From NCBI RefSeq assembly GCF_001014615.2, contig NZ_LBCQ02000005.1, forward strand, positions 1 through 64,000: a stretch of 64,000 nucleotides of DNA. The letters are read 5' to 3'. A program made the position numbers and the translations under genes. This document shows, piece after piece, positions 17,158-26,000 of this stretch. The notes under the pieces are model-generated. The model saw only the letters and a program-made list of their open reading frames with translations, did no database searches and was not told where the DNA came from. The stretch comes from Aquamicrobium sp. LC103. Lineage in GTDB: Bacteria > Pseudomonadota > Alphaproteobacteria > Rhizobiales > Rhizobiaceae. The number at the start of each line of letters is the position of its first letter. The first letter of the stretch is position 1.

Positions 17158-18027
17158 CTATGTCGCTTCTTGGCCAGCACCATGTGTTGCCGCCCTGGCA
17201 GCAAGCACAACCTGCATCGCATTGACAAGCTCGCAAACGGCTCCGGCATTTTCCCACGAATAGAGGGAAACGGCCATGGCGGTCTCTGCGCCGAAGGGCG
17301 CGTAATGCCGGACGTGGTATTTCTGCGCTGCACCGACGGGCAGCAGCGACAGGCCGAGCCCAGCTTCCACGGCAACGAGGACATTGTGCAGGCTGCTGCC
17401 TGCGAAGGCGACATACCAGCGACGCTGCTCGCGTTCTATGCGTTCAAACATCGTCTCGCGGTAAAGGCCGCCTGGCGGAAAGGCTACCAGGGGAAGGGGA
17501 TCTGGCCAATCGCTTGGTGCATCGGCGCTTTCGAACCACGCCATGGGCTCTTGAAAGGCGGCCCGGCAATCAGGGGCCGGCTTATTCTCCTTGACGATGG
17601 CAATGTCGAATTCGCCGCCGCGATAACGCCTGGTGAGCTCGCGGCTCAATCCCGCCGTGACATCGAGCCGAATCTCGCGATGCCGGCGGGCGAAGTCGCT
17701 GAAAGTCTTGGCCATCTCCGCATTGACGATGTCTTCGGGCACGCCGATGCGAATGGCGGCCGTTCCCGCCGGGTCGCCGAGGGCCGCCTGCGCTTCCTGC
17801 TGGAGGGTGAGCAGCCTGCGTGCATAGCCGAGGAGCCGCTCTCCGGCGGCAGTGGGCCCGACCGGCCGCGCCGAACGCTCGATCAGCGCCGCGCCCACGG
17901 CATCTTCCAGTCTGGCAAGCTGCTGGCTGATGGTGGATTGTGTCATATGCAGCCGCTCGGCTGCGAGGGTGAAGCTGCCCGCATCGACGATCGCGGTAAA
18001 GGCGCGAAGAAGGCGTGGATCGAGCAT
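17158..18027 (-). CDS. LysR family transcriptional regulator
   Basis: A 289-residue LysR-type regulator. The helix-turn-helix is LLRAFTAIVDAGSFTLAAER followed by MTQSTISQQLARLEDAVG, and the substrate-binding domain follows (AIRIGVPEDIV; GLGLSLLPVGAA). The ATG at 18027 starts exactly at MLDPRLLRAF, the canonical N-terminus; the open frame upstream to 19368 is a shadow of the opposite-strand genes. It is divergent from the ankyrin, deaminase and MFS genes and may control them through the dyad at 18070-18088. Confidence 0.92.
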   Translation of the reverse strand: MLDPRLLRAFTAIVDAGSFTLAAERLHMTQSTISQQLARLEDAVGAALIERSARPVGPTAAGERLLGYARRLLTLQQEAQAALGDPAGTAAIRIGVPEDIVNAEMAKTFSDFARRHREIRLDVTAGLSRELTRRYRGGEFDIAIVKENKPAPDCRAAFQEPMAWFESADAPSDWPDPLPLVAFPPGGLYRETMFERIEREQRRWYVAFAGSSLHNVLVAVEAGLGLSLLPVGAAQKYHVRHYAPFGAETAMAVSLYSWENAGAVCELVNAMQVVLAARAATHGAGQEAT

Positions 18028-18069
18028 AATTATCCCGGGACAAGGTTCCGAAGAACATTCACAATCATG

Positions 18070-18088
18070 ATATAAAGCATCTCTATAT
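18070..18088. promoter_or_regulatory. Candidate LysR-type dyad (ATATA-N9-TATAT)
   Basis: An interrupted inverted repeat in the AT-rich intergenic space, 43 bp upstream of the LysR start and ~100 bp before the ankyrin gene. It has the T-N11-A character expected for LysR sites. Assignment rests only on symmetry and position, and AT-rich promoter sequence can give such repeats by chance. Confidence 0.35.
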
Positions 18089-18186
18089 TTAATTTTCAAA
18101 TGTAAACGCTCCTCCCTATCTAGGCATGGTAGCCACAGAGCAATCATGCAGCAGGCCCGCTGCGGCCATTGATCGGGAGTTCCACC

Positions 18187-18858
18187 ATGCTTCGGCGTTC
18201 GATCCTTACAGGTGCCGCCTGCCTGCTGCTGATGGCCGTACCCTTCGTTGCAGCAGGAAAAGCCATGAGTGAAACGCCATTGCATAAGGCGGCCCAGAGC
18301 AATGATGCCGCCCTCATCACCCGGCTTCTGGCCGAAGGCGCGAAAATCGACGCGCGCGATGACAGGGGAGCGACTGCGCTTCTGGTCGCCACCCACGTCG
18401 ATGCGATCGATGCGGCACGCGCCCTCATCGAAGCAGGCGCCGATGTCAATGCCAAGGACAGTATCAACGACAGCCCTTATCTCTATGCCGGCGCACGCGG
18501 ACACCTCGAGATACTGAAGCTCACCTTGGCGCAAGGCGCCGATCTCAAAAGCACCAACCGTTATGGCGGCACGGCGCTGATCCCGGCGGCGGAACGCGGC
18601 CATGTCGAAACGGTGCGCACGCTGATCGAGGCGGGCGTCGACGTCGATCACGTCAACAATCTGGCCTGGACCGCACTGCTGGAGGCGATCATCCTCGGCG
18701 ATGGTGGCTCCCGCCACCAGCAGATCGTCGATCTGCTGGTCAAGGCGGGCGCCGATGTCAATCTGGCGGACGGGAACGGCGTGACGCCGCTTCAGCACGC
18801 CCGTAGCGCCGGCTATCGCGAAATCGAACAAATTCTCGCCGCCGCCGGCGCCCGATAG
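18187..18858 (+). CDS. Secreted/periplasmic ankyrin-repeat protein
   Basis: A 223-residue protein with a signal peptide (MLRRSILTGAACLLLMAVPFVAAG) followed by about five to six ankyrin repeats, visible as recurring LLAEGAKIDARDDRG-, LIEAGADVNAKD-, LTLAQGADLKSTN- and LLVKAGADVNLADGN-type units. I use the ATG at 18187, which has GGGAG seven nt upstream and begins the signal peptide, rather than the in-frame ATG at 18169. It is 15 bp before the deaminase gene. Ankyrin repeats bind proteins; the partner is unknown. Confidence 0.87.
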   Translation: MLRRSILTGAACLLLMAVPFVAAGKAMSETPLHKAAQSNDAALITRLLAEGAKIDARDDRGATALLVATHVDAIDAARALIEAGADVNAKDSINDSPYLYAGARGHLEILKLTLAQGADLKSTNRYGGTALIPAAERGHVETVRTLIEAGVDVDHVNNLAWTALLEAIILGDGGSRHQQIVDLLVKAGADVNLADGNGVTPLQHARSAGYREIEQILAAAGAR

Positions 18859-18873
18859 ACAAAGGAGGCTTCC

Positions 18874-19347
18874 ATGAATGATGCAAGCCGTTACCTGCGC
18901 CAGGCGATCGAGCTTGCGCGCGCCAATGTCGAAGCGGGTGGCCGTCCCTTCGGCGCCGTCGTGGTAAACAATGGCGAGGTGATCGCAAGTGCCGTCAACG
19001 AGATGCATCTGAGCCACGACGTCACCGATCATGCCGAGTTGCTGGCGATCCGCGCAGCTGCCCGCATACACGGTCCGGAGGCACTCGAGGGCAGTGCCGT
19101 CTATGCCAGCGGCCATCCCTGTCCCATGTGCCTTGCCGCCATGCGGCTGGCCGGGGTGGGCACGGTCGCCTTTGCCTATTCCAACGAGGATGGCGCGCCC
19201 TTCAACCTGTCCACGGCGGACATCTACGCCGAACTCAAGCGGCCCTTCGCCGAACAGTCGATGGCGATCAGTCACATGCCGGTAGAGCGTGAATCCGGCC
19301 AGAGCCTTTACGAGCAGTGGGTGCGGGCTCGCGACGGCCGGCGATAG
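18874..19347 (+). CDS. Nucleoside/guanine deaminase family protein
   Basis: A 157-residue zinc-dependent deaminase of the cytidine/deoxycytidylate deaminase fold. The zinc motifs are intact: HAELLAIRAAA supplies His and the catalytic Glu, and HPCPMCLAAM supplies the two Cys. Size and the C-terminal segment (TADIYAELKRPF, then YEQWVRA) resemble guanine deaminase (GuaD)-type enzymes rather than tRNA adenosine deaminase TadA, but the base specificity is not certain. An excellent ribosome site (AAAGGAGG) precedes the ATG. It is followed immediately by the MFS transporter gene. Confidence 0.88.
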   Translation: MNDASRYLRQAIELARANVEAGGRPFGAVVVNNGEVIASAVNEMHLSHDVTDHAELLAIRAAARIHGPEALEGSAVYASGHPCPMCLAAMRLAGVGTVAFAYSNEDGAPFNLSTADIYAELKRPFAEQSMAISHMPVERESGQSLYEQWVRARDGRR

Positions 19348-19349
19348 CG

Positions 19350-20621
19350 ATGGAGGGGAGCTGCGCACCGGCCTCCGGCCGCTTGCTGCTGCTTGCGGCC
19401 ATCGTGATGGTCGGGCTCAACCTGCGGCCGTTCATCACCGGCATCGGGCCGCTTGCGTCCGATATCGGGGCCGAGACCGGCCTTGGCCTGCAAGGCATTG
19501 CGCTACTGACGCTGGTCCCGATGTTGCTGATGGGAGTACTGGCCTTCGCAGGCCCCTCATTACAGGCACGGACGGGAGCACGGCGTTCGATCATCGTCGC
19601 GCTTGTCGTACTGGCCCTTGCATCGTTCCTTCGCCTGTTCGTATCGGCCGGCTGGCAGATGGTGGCCACGGGCGCCCTTCTCGGGCTGGGGGCGGCAGTG
19701 GTGCAGGCCATGTTTCCCGGCCTCATCAAACGGTATTTTCCTCGCCATGTCGGCGTGGTGATGGGGCTTTACTCCGCCATGCTAATGGGCGGTGGGGCGC
19801 TGGGCGCGCAATTGGCGCCGCTGGTCGCCACCGCCGGCGGAGGCTGGCGTGCCGGGCTTGGCTGGATGGCCCTGCCGGCCCTCTTGGCGCTCTGGCTGGT
19901 CATGCGCAGCCTGCCGAAGGACACGCAAGACGAGGTTGGCGCAAACACGACCGCCGCCTTTCTCCGGCGGCCGCGAACCTGGCTGCTGATGGCCTGTTTC
20001 GGTCTCGTCAATGGTGGTTATTCGACCGTGGTGGCATGGCTTGCTCCCTTCTATCGGGATCTCGGCTGGACCGCCGCTGCCAGTGGCAGCCTGCTGGCGG
20101 TCATGTCCGTGTGCCAGGCCGTTGCCGCCTTGGCGATACCGGTTCTGGCCGGCAGACGAAAGGATCGCCGCCCATGGTTGTGGCTGACGCTGGCCATGCA
20201 GGGGTTTGGTTTCGCGGCGCTGGCCTTGCAGCCCGAGGTCGCACCCTTGTTGTGGGTGGCCGTGCTTGGCGCGGGGCTGGGTGGCTGTTTTGCGCTTTCC
20301 ATGATCGTGGCGCTCGACCATCTGCCCGACCCGGTCGAGGCCGGCGCGCTCTCCGCGCTCATGCAGGGAGGCGGGTTCCTGCTGGCGGCGCTGCCGCCCT
20401 GGATCGTCGCCATCCTCCATGATCTCACCGGCAGCTTCACAGTCGGCTGGGTGCTTCACCTTTGCTGCGCCGCTAGCGTCGCCATCCTCTATTGGCGTGT
20501 CTCGCCGGCCAGCTATGCGCGCGCAATGGGGCCGGCAACGCCCAAATCACGAACTGATGCGACCTGCGCCGCAACGCCGAGCCACAGCTCCAGTGCCGTG
20601 TCGAGCACGGCGTCGAACTGA
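19350..20621 (+). CDS. MFS transporter, CynX/NimT family
   Basis: A 423-residue major facilitator protein with 12 hydrophobic segments. The opening GLNLRPFITGIGPLASDIG is the hallmark of the CynX/NimT family (cyanate and 2-nitroimidazole transporters). The ATG at 19350 is two bases past the deaminase stop and precedes the first helix; an in-frame ATG at 19317 lies inside the deaminase gene. The last ~36 codons overlap the thioesterase gene of the opposite strand. Co-occurrence with a deaminase suggests transport of a nitrogenous small molecule. A role in exporting the neighbouring NRPS product is possible but unsupported. Confidence 0.85.
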   Translation: MEGSCAPASGRLLLLAAIVMVGLNLRPFITGIGPLASDIGAETGLGLQGIALLTLVPMLLMGVLAFAGPSLQARTGARRSIIVALVVLALASFLRLFVSAGWQMVATGALLGLGAAVVQAMFPGLIKRYFPRHVGVVMGLYSAMLMGGGALGAQLAPLVATAGGGWRAGLGWMALPALLALWLVMRSLPKDTQDEVGANTTAAFLRRPRTWLLMACFGLVNGGYSTVVAWLAPFYRDLGWTAAASGSLLAVMSVCQAVAALAIPVLAGRRKDRRPWLWLTLAMQGFGFAALALQPEVAPLLWVAVLGAGLGGCFALSMIVALDHLPDPVEAGALSALMQGGGFLLAALPPWIVAILHDLTGSFTVGWVLHLCCAASVAILYWRVSPASYARAMGPATPKSRTDATCAATPSHSSSAVSSTASN

Positions 20622-21280
20622 CTCCTTTCGAGCATATGATTGCCTTGCAGGCGATGCATGCGAAGGTCGCCGGCGACGAAATCGGCCCAGCCGGCGGCAT
20701 CTTCCCACTGGACGAGGTTGTCGCGCTCGGCCACGAAGACATGCGCGCCACACTCGACAAGCCTGCCGTCCGACGGCGCGCCATAGGTCTCGCAGATGCG
20801 GAAATCGTTGCGCAGCACCGGTTCGAACAGCGCCATCGCTTCCTCGTTCTCAAGGATTTCAGTGGGCGTGCCGCCTATGTCCTGCAAGGTCTGGCGGAAC
20901 AACGGCGCGGGCATCCGGTGGATCGGATCGCGGCCGGCCAGGAGGCGGTCGGGCGCGTTGCAGGCGAGCACGAACAAGACATCGGGTGCGGGCAGGCCCC
21001 ACTTCTCCCATCGGCGCGCCATTTCCAGCCCGAGCAGTGCCCCCATCGAATAGCCGAACAGCGCGAAGCGGCCGACGAGCTGCTCCTCGAGTTCTTCTGC
21101 CAGATGTTCCGCCAATGCGTCGAGACTTTCCGGTAGCGGCTCGGCAATGCGGGACTCGCGGCCGGGGAGCGATACCGGAAGCACCTCGACATGGGCCGGA
21201 TGGCGGCTCATCCACGGGCGATAGAGGCTGGGTCCCGCGCCCGCGGGTGGTAGGCAGATAAGGCGCGGTCTTTGCTGCAT
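20513..21280 (-). CDS. Type II thioesterase of the NRPS/PKS cluster
   Basis: A 255-residue alpha/beta hydrolase of the stand-alone thioesterase class that clears misprimed or stalled carrier proteins. Catalytic Ser78 lies in GYSMG, an Asp candidate is in VAERDNLVQW, and a His in LQGNHMLE near the C-terminus. The opening LICLPPAGAGPSLYRPW is typical. The ATG at 21280 has GGAAGGA six nt upstream. It is the last gene of the minus-strand biosynthetic operon, 28 bp after the C-T protein, and its 3' end overlaps the convergent MFS gene. Confidence 0.92.
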   Translation of the reverse strand: MQQRPRLICLPPAGAGPSLYRPWMSRHPAHVEVLPVSLPGRESRIAEPLPESLDALAEHLAEELEEQLVGRFALFGYSMGALLGLEMARRWEKWGLPAPDVLFVLACNAPDRLLAGRDPIHRMPAPLFRQTLQDIGGTPTEILENEEAMALFEPVLRNDFRICETYGAPSDGRLVECGAHVFVAERDNLVQWEDAAGWADFVAGDLRMHRLQGNHMLERSQFDAVLDTALELWLGVAAQVASVRDLGVAGPIARA

Positions 21281-21308
21281 GTCGGTTCCTTCCGTGCTGC
21301 TTGACGCG

Positions 21309-23009
21309 TCATATCTCGATGGCGGACGTGTCGTCCGGCGGAGCCGCCATCGCGCGTAGCGCGTCGATATAGGTGGCGAGATCGCCAAGCACCGGGCGGT
21401 CGAAAAGGCTCTTCACCGGCAGCTCGATCCGGATCTCGCGCCTGACCCTGCCGATGACGCGCGCGGCGAGCAGCGAATGCCCGCCCAGATCGAAGAAGTG
21501 CGCTTCCGTTCCCGGTTCGGGTATCTTCAGAATGTCGGCCCAGGCCGTGGCCAGCATCTTTTCCGTCGGTGTGGAGGCGGGACTGAACCCGGAAGCTGCT
21601 GTGGTGCCTGCACCGTCTCCACCGTCCGAGGCGCGGCGCGCGGCGGCCGGCGAGTGTTCGGGTCCGACGGCTGGACGCGGAGCAAGGGGTGCCTGCGGAG
21701 CCCATCGCGACACGAGCGCTTCCGGGTTCGCCGTGAACTCCTCCAGCAACGTGCCGATCTCGGCCAGATGAAGATCGAGCGTTTCCGCCTCCAGGACATC
21801 CCGCGCATACCGCGCGCTGAATGTCAGCGTTTCGCCGCTGGAGACGTAGAGCGTCAGTGGATAATGGGTCCATTCCTCGAAATTGACCTTGGTGAGGCGG
21901 AAGGGAAGGTCGGCAAGCGACTCGGCCGACACGGGGTAGGATTCCAGAATGAGGAGGCAATCGAACAGCGCCGGGGCACGCCCCTGGACTTCGCGCAGCG
22001 GATGAAAACCCTGCTCGCTGGCTTCGGCGTGCCGGTTCTGCAGGCCGCCCAGCCATTGACCGAGGCTCGCACCGGGATCGATCTTCACCCGAACGGGAAT
22101 CGTGTTGATGAAGAGCCCGACCATGTCGTCCGACCCAGCAAGGTCATGCGGCCGGCCTGCGATGGTGTTGCCGAGAAGAACGTCGTCTTCGAAGGTGGTT
22201 CGCGCGATCAACAGCCCGACCGCGCCCTGCAGGACGGTGTTCAAGGTGACGCCGTTTGCCTGGCAGAAAGCATCGAGTGCGGCTTTGACGGCAGGCGTGG
22301 ACGACCAATCACGGCGGGCGAAGTCGCGGCCTTCGCTCGGGGGCAGAAGCCGGGTCGATCCCGGATGGCCGGAGAGATAGGTCTGCCAGAACCGGGCCGC
22401 CGCCGCTGCGTTCTGGCGCCTCAGCCAACCGACATAATCCGCATAGGGTCGCCCCGGGGGGAGGAGTGGCGCGCGCTCGTCCTTTCGGACAAGATAAAGC
22501 TCGAAGATTTCACGGAGCACGCGCCCCGCCGACCAGCCGTCGAGAATGAGATGATGGTAGCACAACACCATGACGTTCCGTGCGCCACCGCAACGGACCA
22601 GATCGAGCCGGGCGAGGGGCGCGCGCTTGAGGTCGAAGGGCTGCCTGCGGTTCGTTTCGAGCAGCTCGGTGAGCCGGAGATCCACTTGTGCATCGTCTGC
22701 GTCGCTCCAGTCGAGCGTGCGGAACGGTTGTTCGTTCGATGCGCGATGGACGACCTGGAATGGCGTGTCCCGTTCTTCCCAGTGGAAGGTGGTGCGCAGA
22801 ACGGCGTGCCGCCTGACGACGTCCTGCCATGCTTGTTCCAGAAGCCCGGCGTCGAGCGGTCCCTCCAGGTAAAGCACCGCTTGTGGCACGTAGAGTCCGT
22901 CCCGCGGTTGCAGGGCGCTGTGGAAGAGCAGCCCCTCCTGCATCGGCGTCAGCGGGTAGATGTTCTCGATGGTCTTGTGGCGCTCGGCCGCGGTGGAAGT
23001 CTGCGACAT
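21309..23009 (-). CDS. NRPS, C-T didomain without an adenylation domain
   Basis: A 566-residue two-domain NRPS. The C domain (residues ~15-450) opens with YPLTPMQEGLLFHSAL, the form typical of condensation domains that accept a D-configured donor (DCL). Its catalytic motif HHLILDG (His152-His153 to Gly158) is intact. A carrier domain follows with GGHSL (Ser512). There is no A domain, so the carrier must be loaded by another protein. The upstream protein ends in an intact E domain, matching a DCL acceptor. Start at 23009, three bases past the previous stop; the frame continuing upstream is a shadow. The tail DDTSAIEI is acidic and could be a docking element. Confidence 0.92.
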   Translation of the reverse strand: MSQTSTAAERHKTIENIYPLTPMQEGLLFHSALQPRDGLYVPQAVLYLEGPLDAGLLEQAWQDVVRRHAVLRTTFHWEERDTPFQVVHRASNEQPFRTLDWSDADDAQVDLRLTELLETNRRQPFDLKRAPLARLDLVRCGGARNVMVLCYHHLILDGWSAGRVLREIFELYLVRKDERAPLLPPGRPYADYVGWLRRQNAAAAARFWQTYLSGHPGSTRLLPPSEGRDFARRDWSSTPAVKAALDAFCQANGVTLNTVLQGAVGLLIARTTFEDDVLLGNTIAGRPHDLAGSDDMVGLFINTIPVRVKIDPGASLGQWLGGLQNRHAEASEQGFHPLREVQGRAPALFDCLLILESYPVSAESLADLPFRLTKVNFEEWTHYPLTLYVSSGETLTFSARYARDVLEAETLDLHLAEIGTLLEEFTANPEALVSRWAPQAPLAPRPAVGPEHSPAAARRASDGGDGAGTTAASGFSPASTPTEKMLATAWADILKIPEPGTEAHFFDLGGHSLLAARVIGRVRREIRIELPVKSLFDRPVLGDLATYIDALRAMAAPPDDTSAIEI

Positions 23010-23011
23010 GC

Positions 23012-26000
23012 TCAAAGTTGCTCCAGCAAGGCGTTGAGTTCGTCCTGCCCGAAATCCATGTGAGGGAAGTCGGCTGGGGTGTAACCAGCGCTGTCGTCGG
23101 TCAGACAGTGGTCCACCAGCCGCGCGAGGTTGGCCGAAAAACTGCTCGCCAGCTTCTCTATGGTCTCGCGCCGGTGCAAGGTCGGCGCGAAGGTCCAACG
23201 CAGGCGCAGGCGATTGTCAACGACGATGGCATTTACCTCGATCTCGACGTCCCGGGCGTTGCGAGCGCCGCGTGTGGACGCCAGCGCCTGCTGGTCGGCG
23301 ATACGGAACAGCGTATCGTCCGCCACGACATCCGCCTGACCGAGATAGTTGAAGCGGAGTTGGCTGCGCGGCGCCGGTATGTCGATCCCGTGCAGGTAAC
23401 GTGCCACGCCGTAGCCGATGCCGTGACGCGGTACGCGCCGCAGCGTCTCCTTGACGGAAAGCAGCACCTGTGCCGCATCCGCGTCCGGGGCAGCCTCGAG
23501 CCGCACGGGGTAGAGCGAGGTCAGCCAGCCGACGGTCTCCGAAAGGTCGATGTCGTCGAAAAGATCAGCCCGGCCGTGACTTTCCAGGTCGATGCGGAAG
23601 CTGGATTCGCCGGTCCATTCGCGCAGGGCGAGTAGGAGCGCGCCAAGCAGCAGGTCGTCGACGCGAACCGGATAGGCTGCTGGAACCTCGCGCAGCAGGC
23701 ATGCGGTCAGGTCTGCGCCGAGGGCGGTTTCGATGGTTCCGGAAAGTCCCACCGTGTTTTCGCCGTCCGAATGATCCTGAGGAAGTGTGGCGACGGCCGC
23801 GTTGCCGACAGCTCTCCAATATGCCGCCTCGTCCGCCGGAAAATCCGTCCTGGCAAGCCGTTCCACCCAGTCCGCGAAGGCGTTGTCGTCGCGGGCAGGC
23901 GGAAGTGCCGCTCCCGAGGACAGGCAGCGGTAGGCGAGTTCCAGATCGGCGGCCAGGATGCGCCAGGATACACCGTCGATGATGAGGTGATGCGCGGCGA
24001 GTGCGAGAAACTGACCATCCTCGCCACCCTCGACCAACACCGCACCCCAGAGAGGACCGTTCTCGAGGTCGAACGCGGCCTGCAGGCTAGCCGTAGCATC
24101 GCGGATTGCTTCATGCGCTGCCGTATCGTTCCGTACGACCTGGAAACATGGAGCGTCACGAGTTTTCGCGACATGCAGCCGGGGACCCTCGGTGCCTGCC
24201 CGGAACCTCGCCCGCAGCATCGGATGACTGGCAGACAGGGCCTCGAGGGCGGCCTGGACATTGGCGGGATCGAGGCGCTGCGTCGTCGCGAGAAGCACCG
24301 CCTGGTTCCAGTGGACGGGATCTTCAAGTTCGAGCTCGAAGAACCACTTCTGGATCGGGCTCAACGGCATGGTGCCGCTTGCCACACCTTTCGGCGAGGT
24401 CGACGTTACCGCGCCTACATGGGCAGCGAGAGCCGCGATCGTGGGATGCTGGAAGATGTCGCGCGGCGAAATCCGAAAGCCCTGCCGTCGCATCCGCGAG
24501 ACGCTCTGGATGGCGAGAATGGAATCGCCGCCGAGCGAGAAGAAATTGTCGGTGCGCCCGATATCGGGCCGCCTGAGCAGGCTGCTCCAGACCATGGCGA
24601 TACGGGCTTCTATGTCCGGCTGTGGCAAACTGCGGGTGCCGGAGGCGTCGATCGGCGACGACGGCTTGTGGCCGGACTGTCTCTCGACGAGCCTGCGCCG
24701 GCCTTGCGGCAAGGGGAACTGCCCGAGCGGACTGCCGGCCTCGCGCGCGACCGTCTCCAGCCAGGCCGTGAGCGCCTCGGCCATGCCGACGATGGTTTTG
24801 CGATCGAACAGGTCGGTCCTGTACTCGATCTTGCAGTCGAGGCCGTGCTCCCCGTCATGAACGATCAGGGAAAGATCGACGCGCGAGGTGCGGTCCGGCA
24901 GCCTGACGCGTTCCCAGTCCAGATCAACCGGGCGGGTGGCGTGCTTTTCCTCCGCATGCCAGACGAACATGACCTGGAACAGCGGATTGTGGCTGAGGCT
25001 GCGTTGCAGTTCCAGCGCATCGACGACCTTCTCGAACGGAGCATCCTGGTTTGCGAAGGCTTCCAGAACCCTGGTTCGTGCCTGTGAAAGCAGCGATGCA
25101 AACGGCAGGTCCGGGTCGCATTCGAGCCGCAGCACCAGCGTGTTGACGAACATGCCGATGAGCCCTTCCAGCGCTGGGTGCGAGCGCTGGGCGACCGGCG
25201 TACCGATGAGGACGTCGTTCATGCCGCTGTAGCGGCCGAGCAGGGAGGCGAAGGCGGACAGCACGGTCATGAAGGAGGTCGCGCCGGATTTCACGCCGAG
25301 CGCGCGCAGCTCCGCCGCAAGGGGCGCGCCGATTGAGAAGCGCACGCTGTCGCCCGCGTAAGCCTGCACGGGCGGTCGCGGAAGATCCGTCGGCAATTCG
25401 AGCAGGGCGGGCGCGCCCTTCAGCGCTTCGCGCCAGTAGGCGAGTTGCGTGCCCATTTCCTGCTCGCGCTGCCATGCGGCGAAATCCACATACTGGACCG
25501 GCAGCGCCATCAGCCTCGGCGTTTCCGCCCGGCCAAGATCAGCGTAGAGCTGCGTCAGCTCGCGCACGAGAACATCGACCGAGAGTGCATCGGCGACGAT
25601 GTGATGCAGCACCAGCAGGAGCGTGTTCCGCTCCTCGCCCGTTTCGAACAGGCATACCCTGAGAAGCGGACCTTCCGCCAGATCGAACGGCTGCCGGGCC
25701 TCTTCCATCATCGCGCTTTCCAGGGCTTCGGCGGCGACGGTCCGTGGCGTAAGCCTGAATTCCAGCTTCGGTGCGATGTCGACGAAGGGACGCCCATCTG
25801 CCGTCGGGAAGCGGCTGCGAAGAACCTCCTGACGATCGCACAGCAGCATGAAGGCTTGCTCCAGACGCGCGATGTCGAGCGGTCCTCCAAGGCGCACGGC
25901 TGCGGGCATGTGATAGGCCGCACTCTCCTCTTCCAGTTGGGCGAGCGCCCATTGGCGCTGCTGCGCGAAGGAGAGCGGAAGGGGCTTGTCGCGGGGCACG

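Noticed and set aside
18028-19368. N-terminal extension of the LysR open frame to 736 residues
   Set aside because: The LysR fold starts at residue 1 of the ATG at 18027; the extension runs antisense through the ankyrin and deaminase genes.
19350-20621. MFS transporter as the dedicated exporter of the NRPS product
   Set aside because: It is CynX/NimT-type, on the other strand and in a unit with a deaminase. Nothing ties it to the cluster except adjacency.
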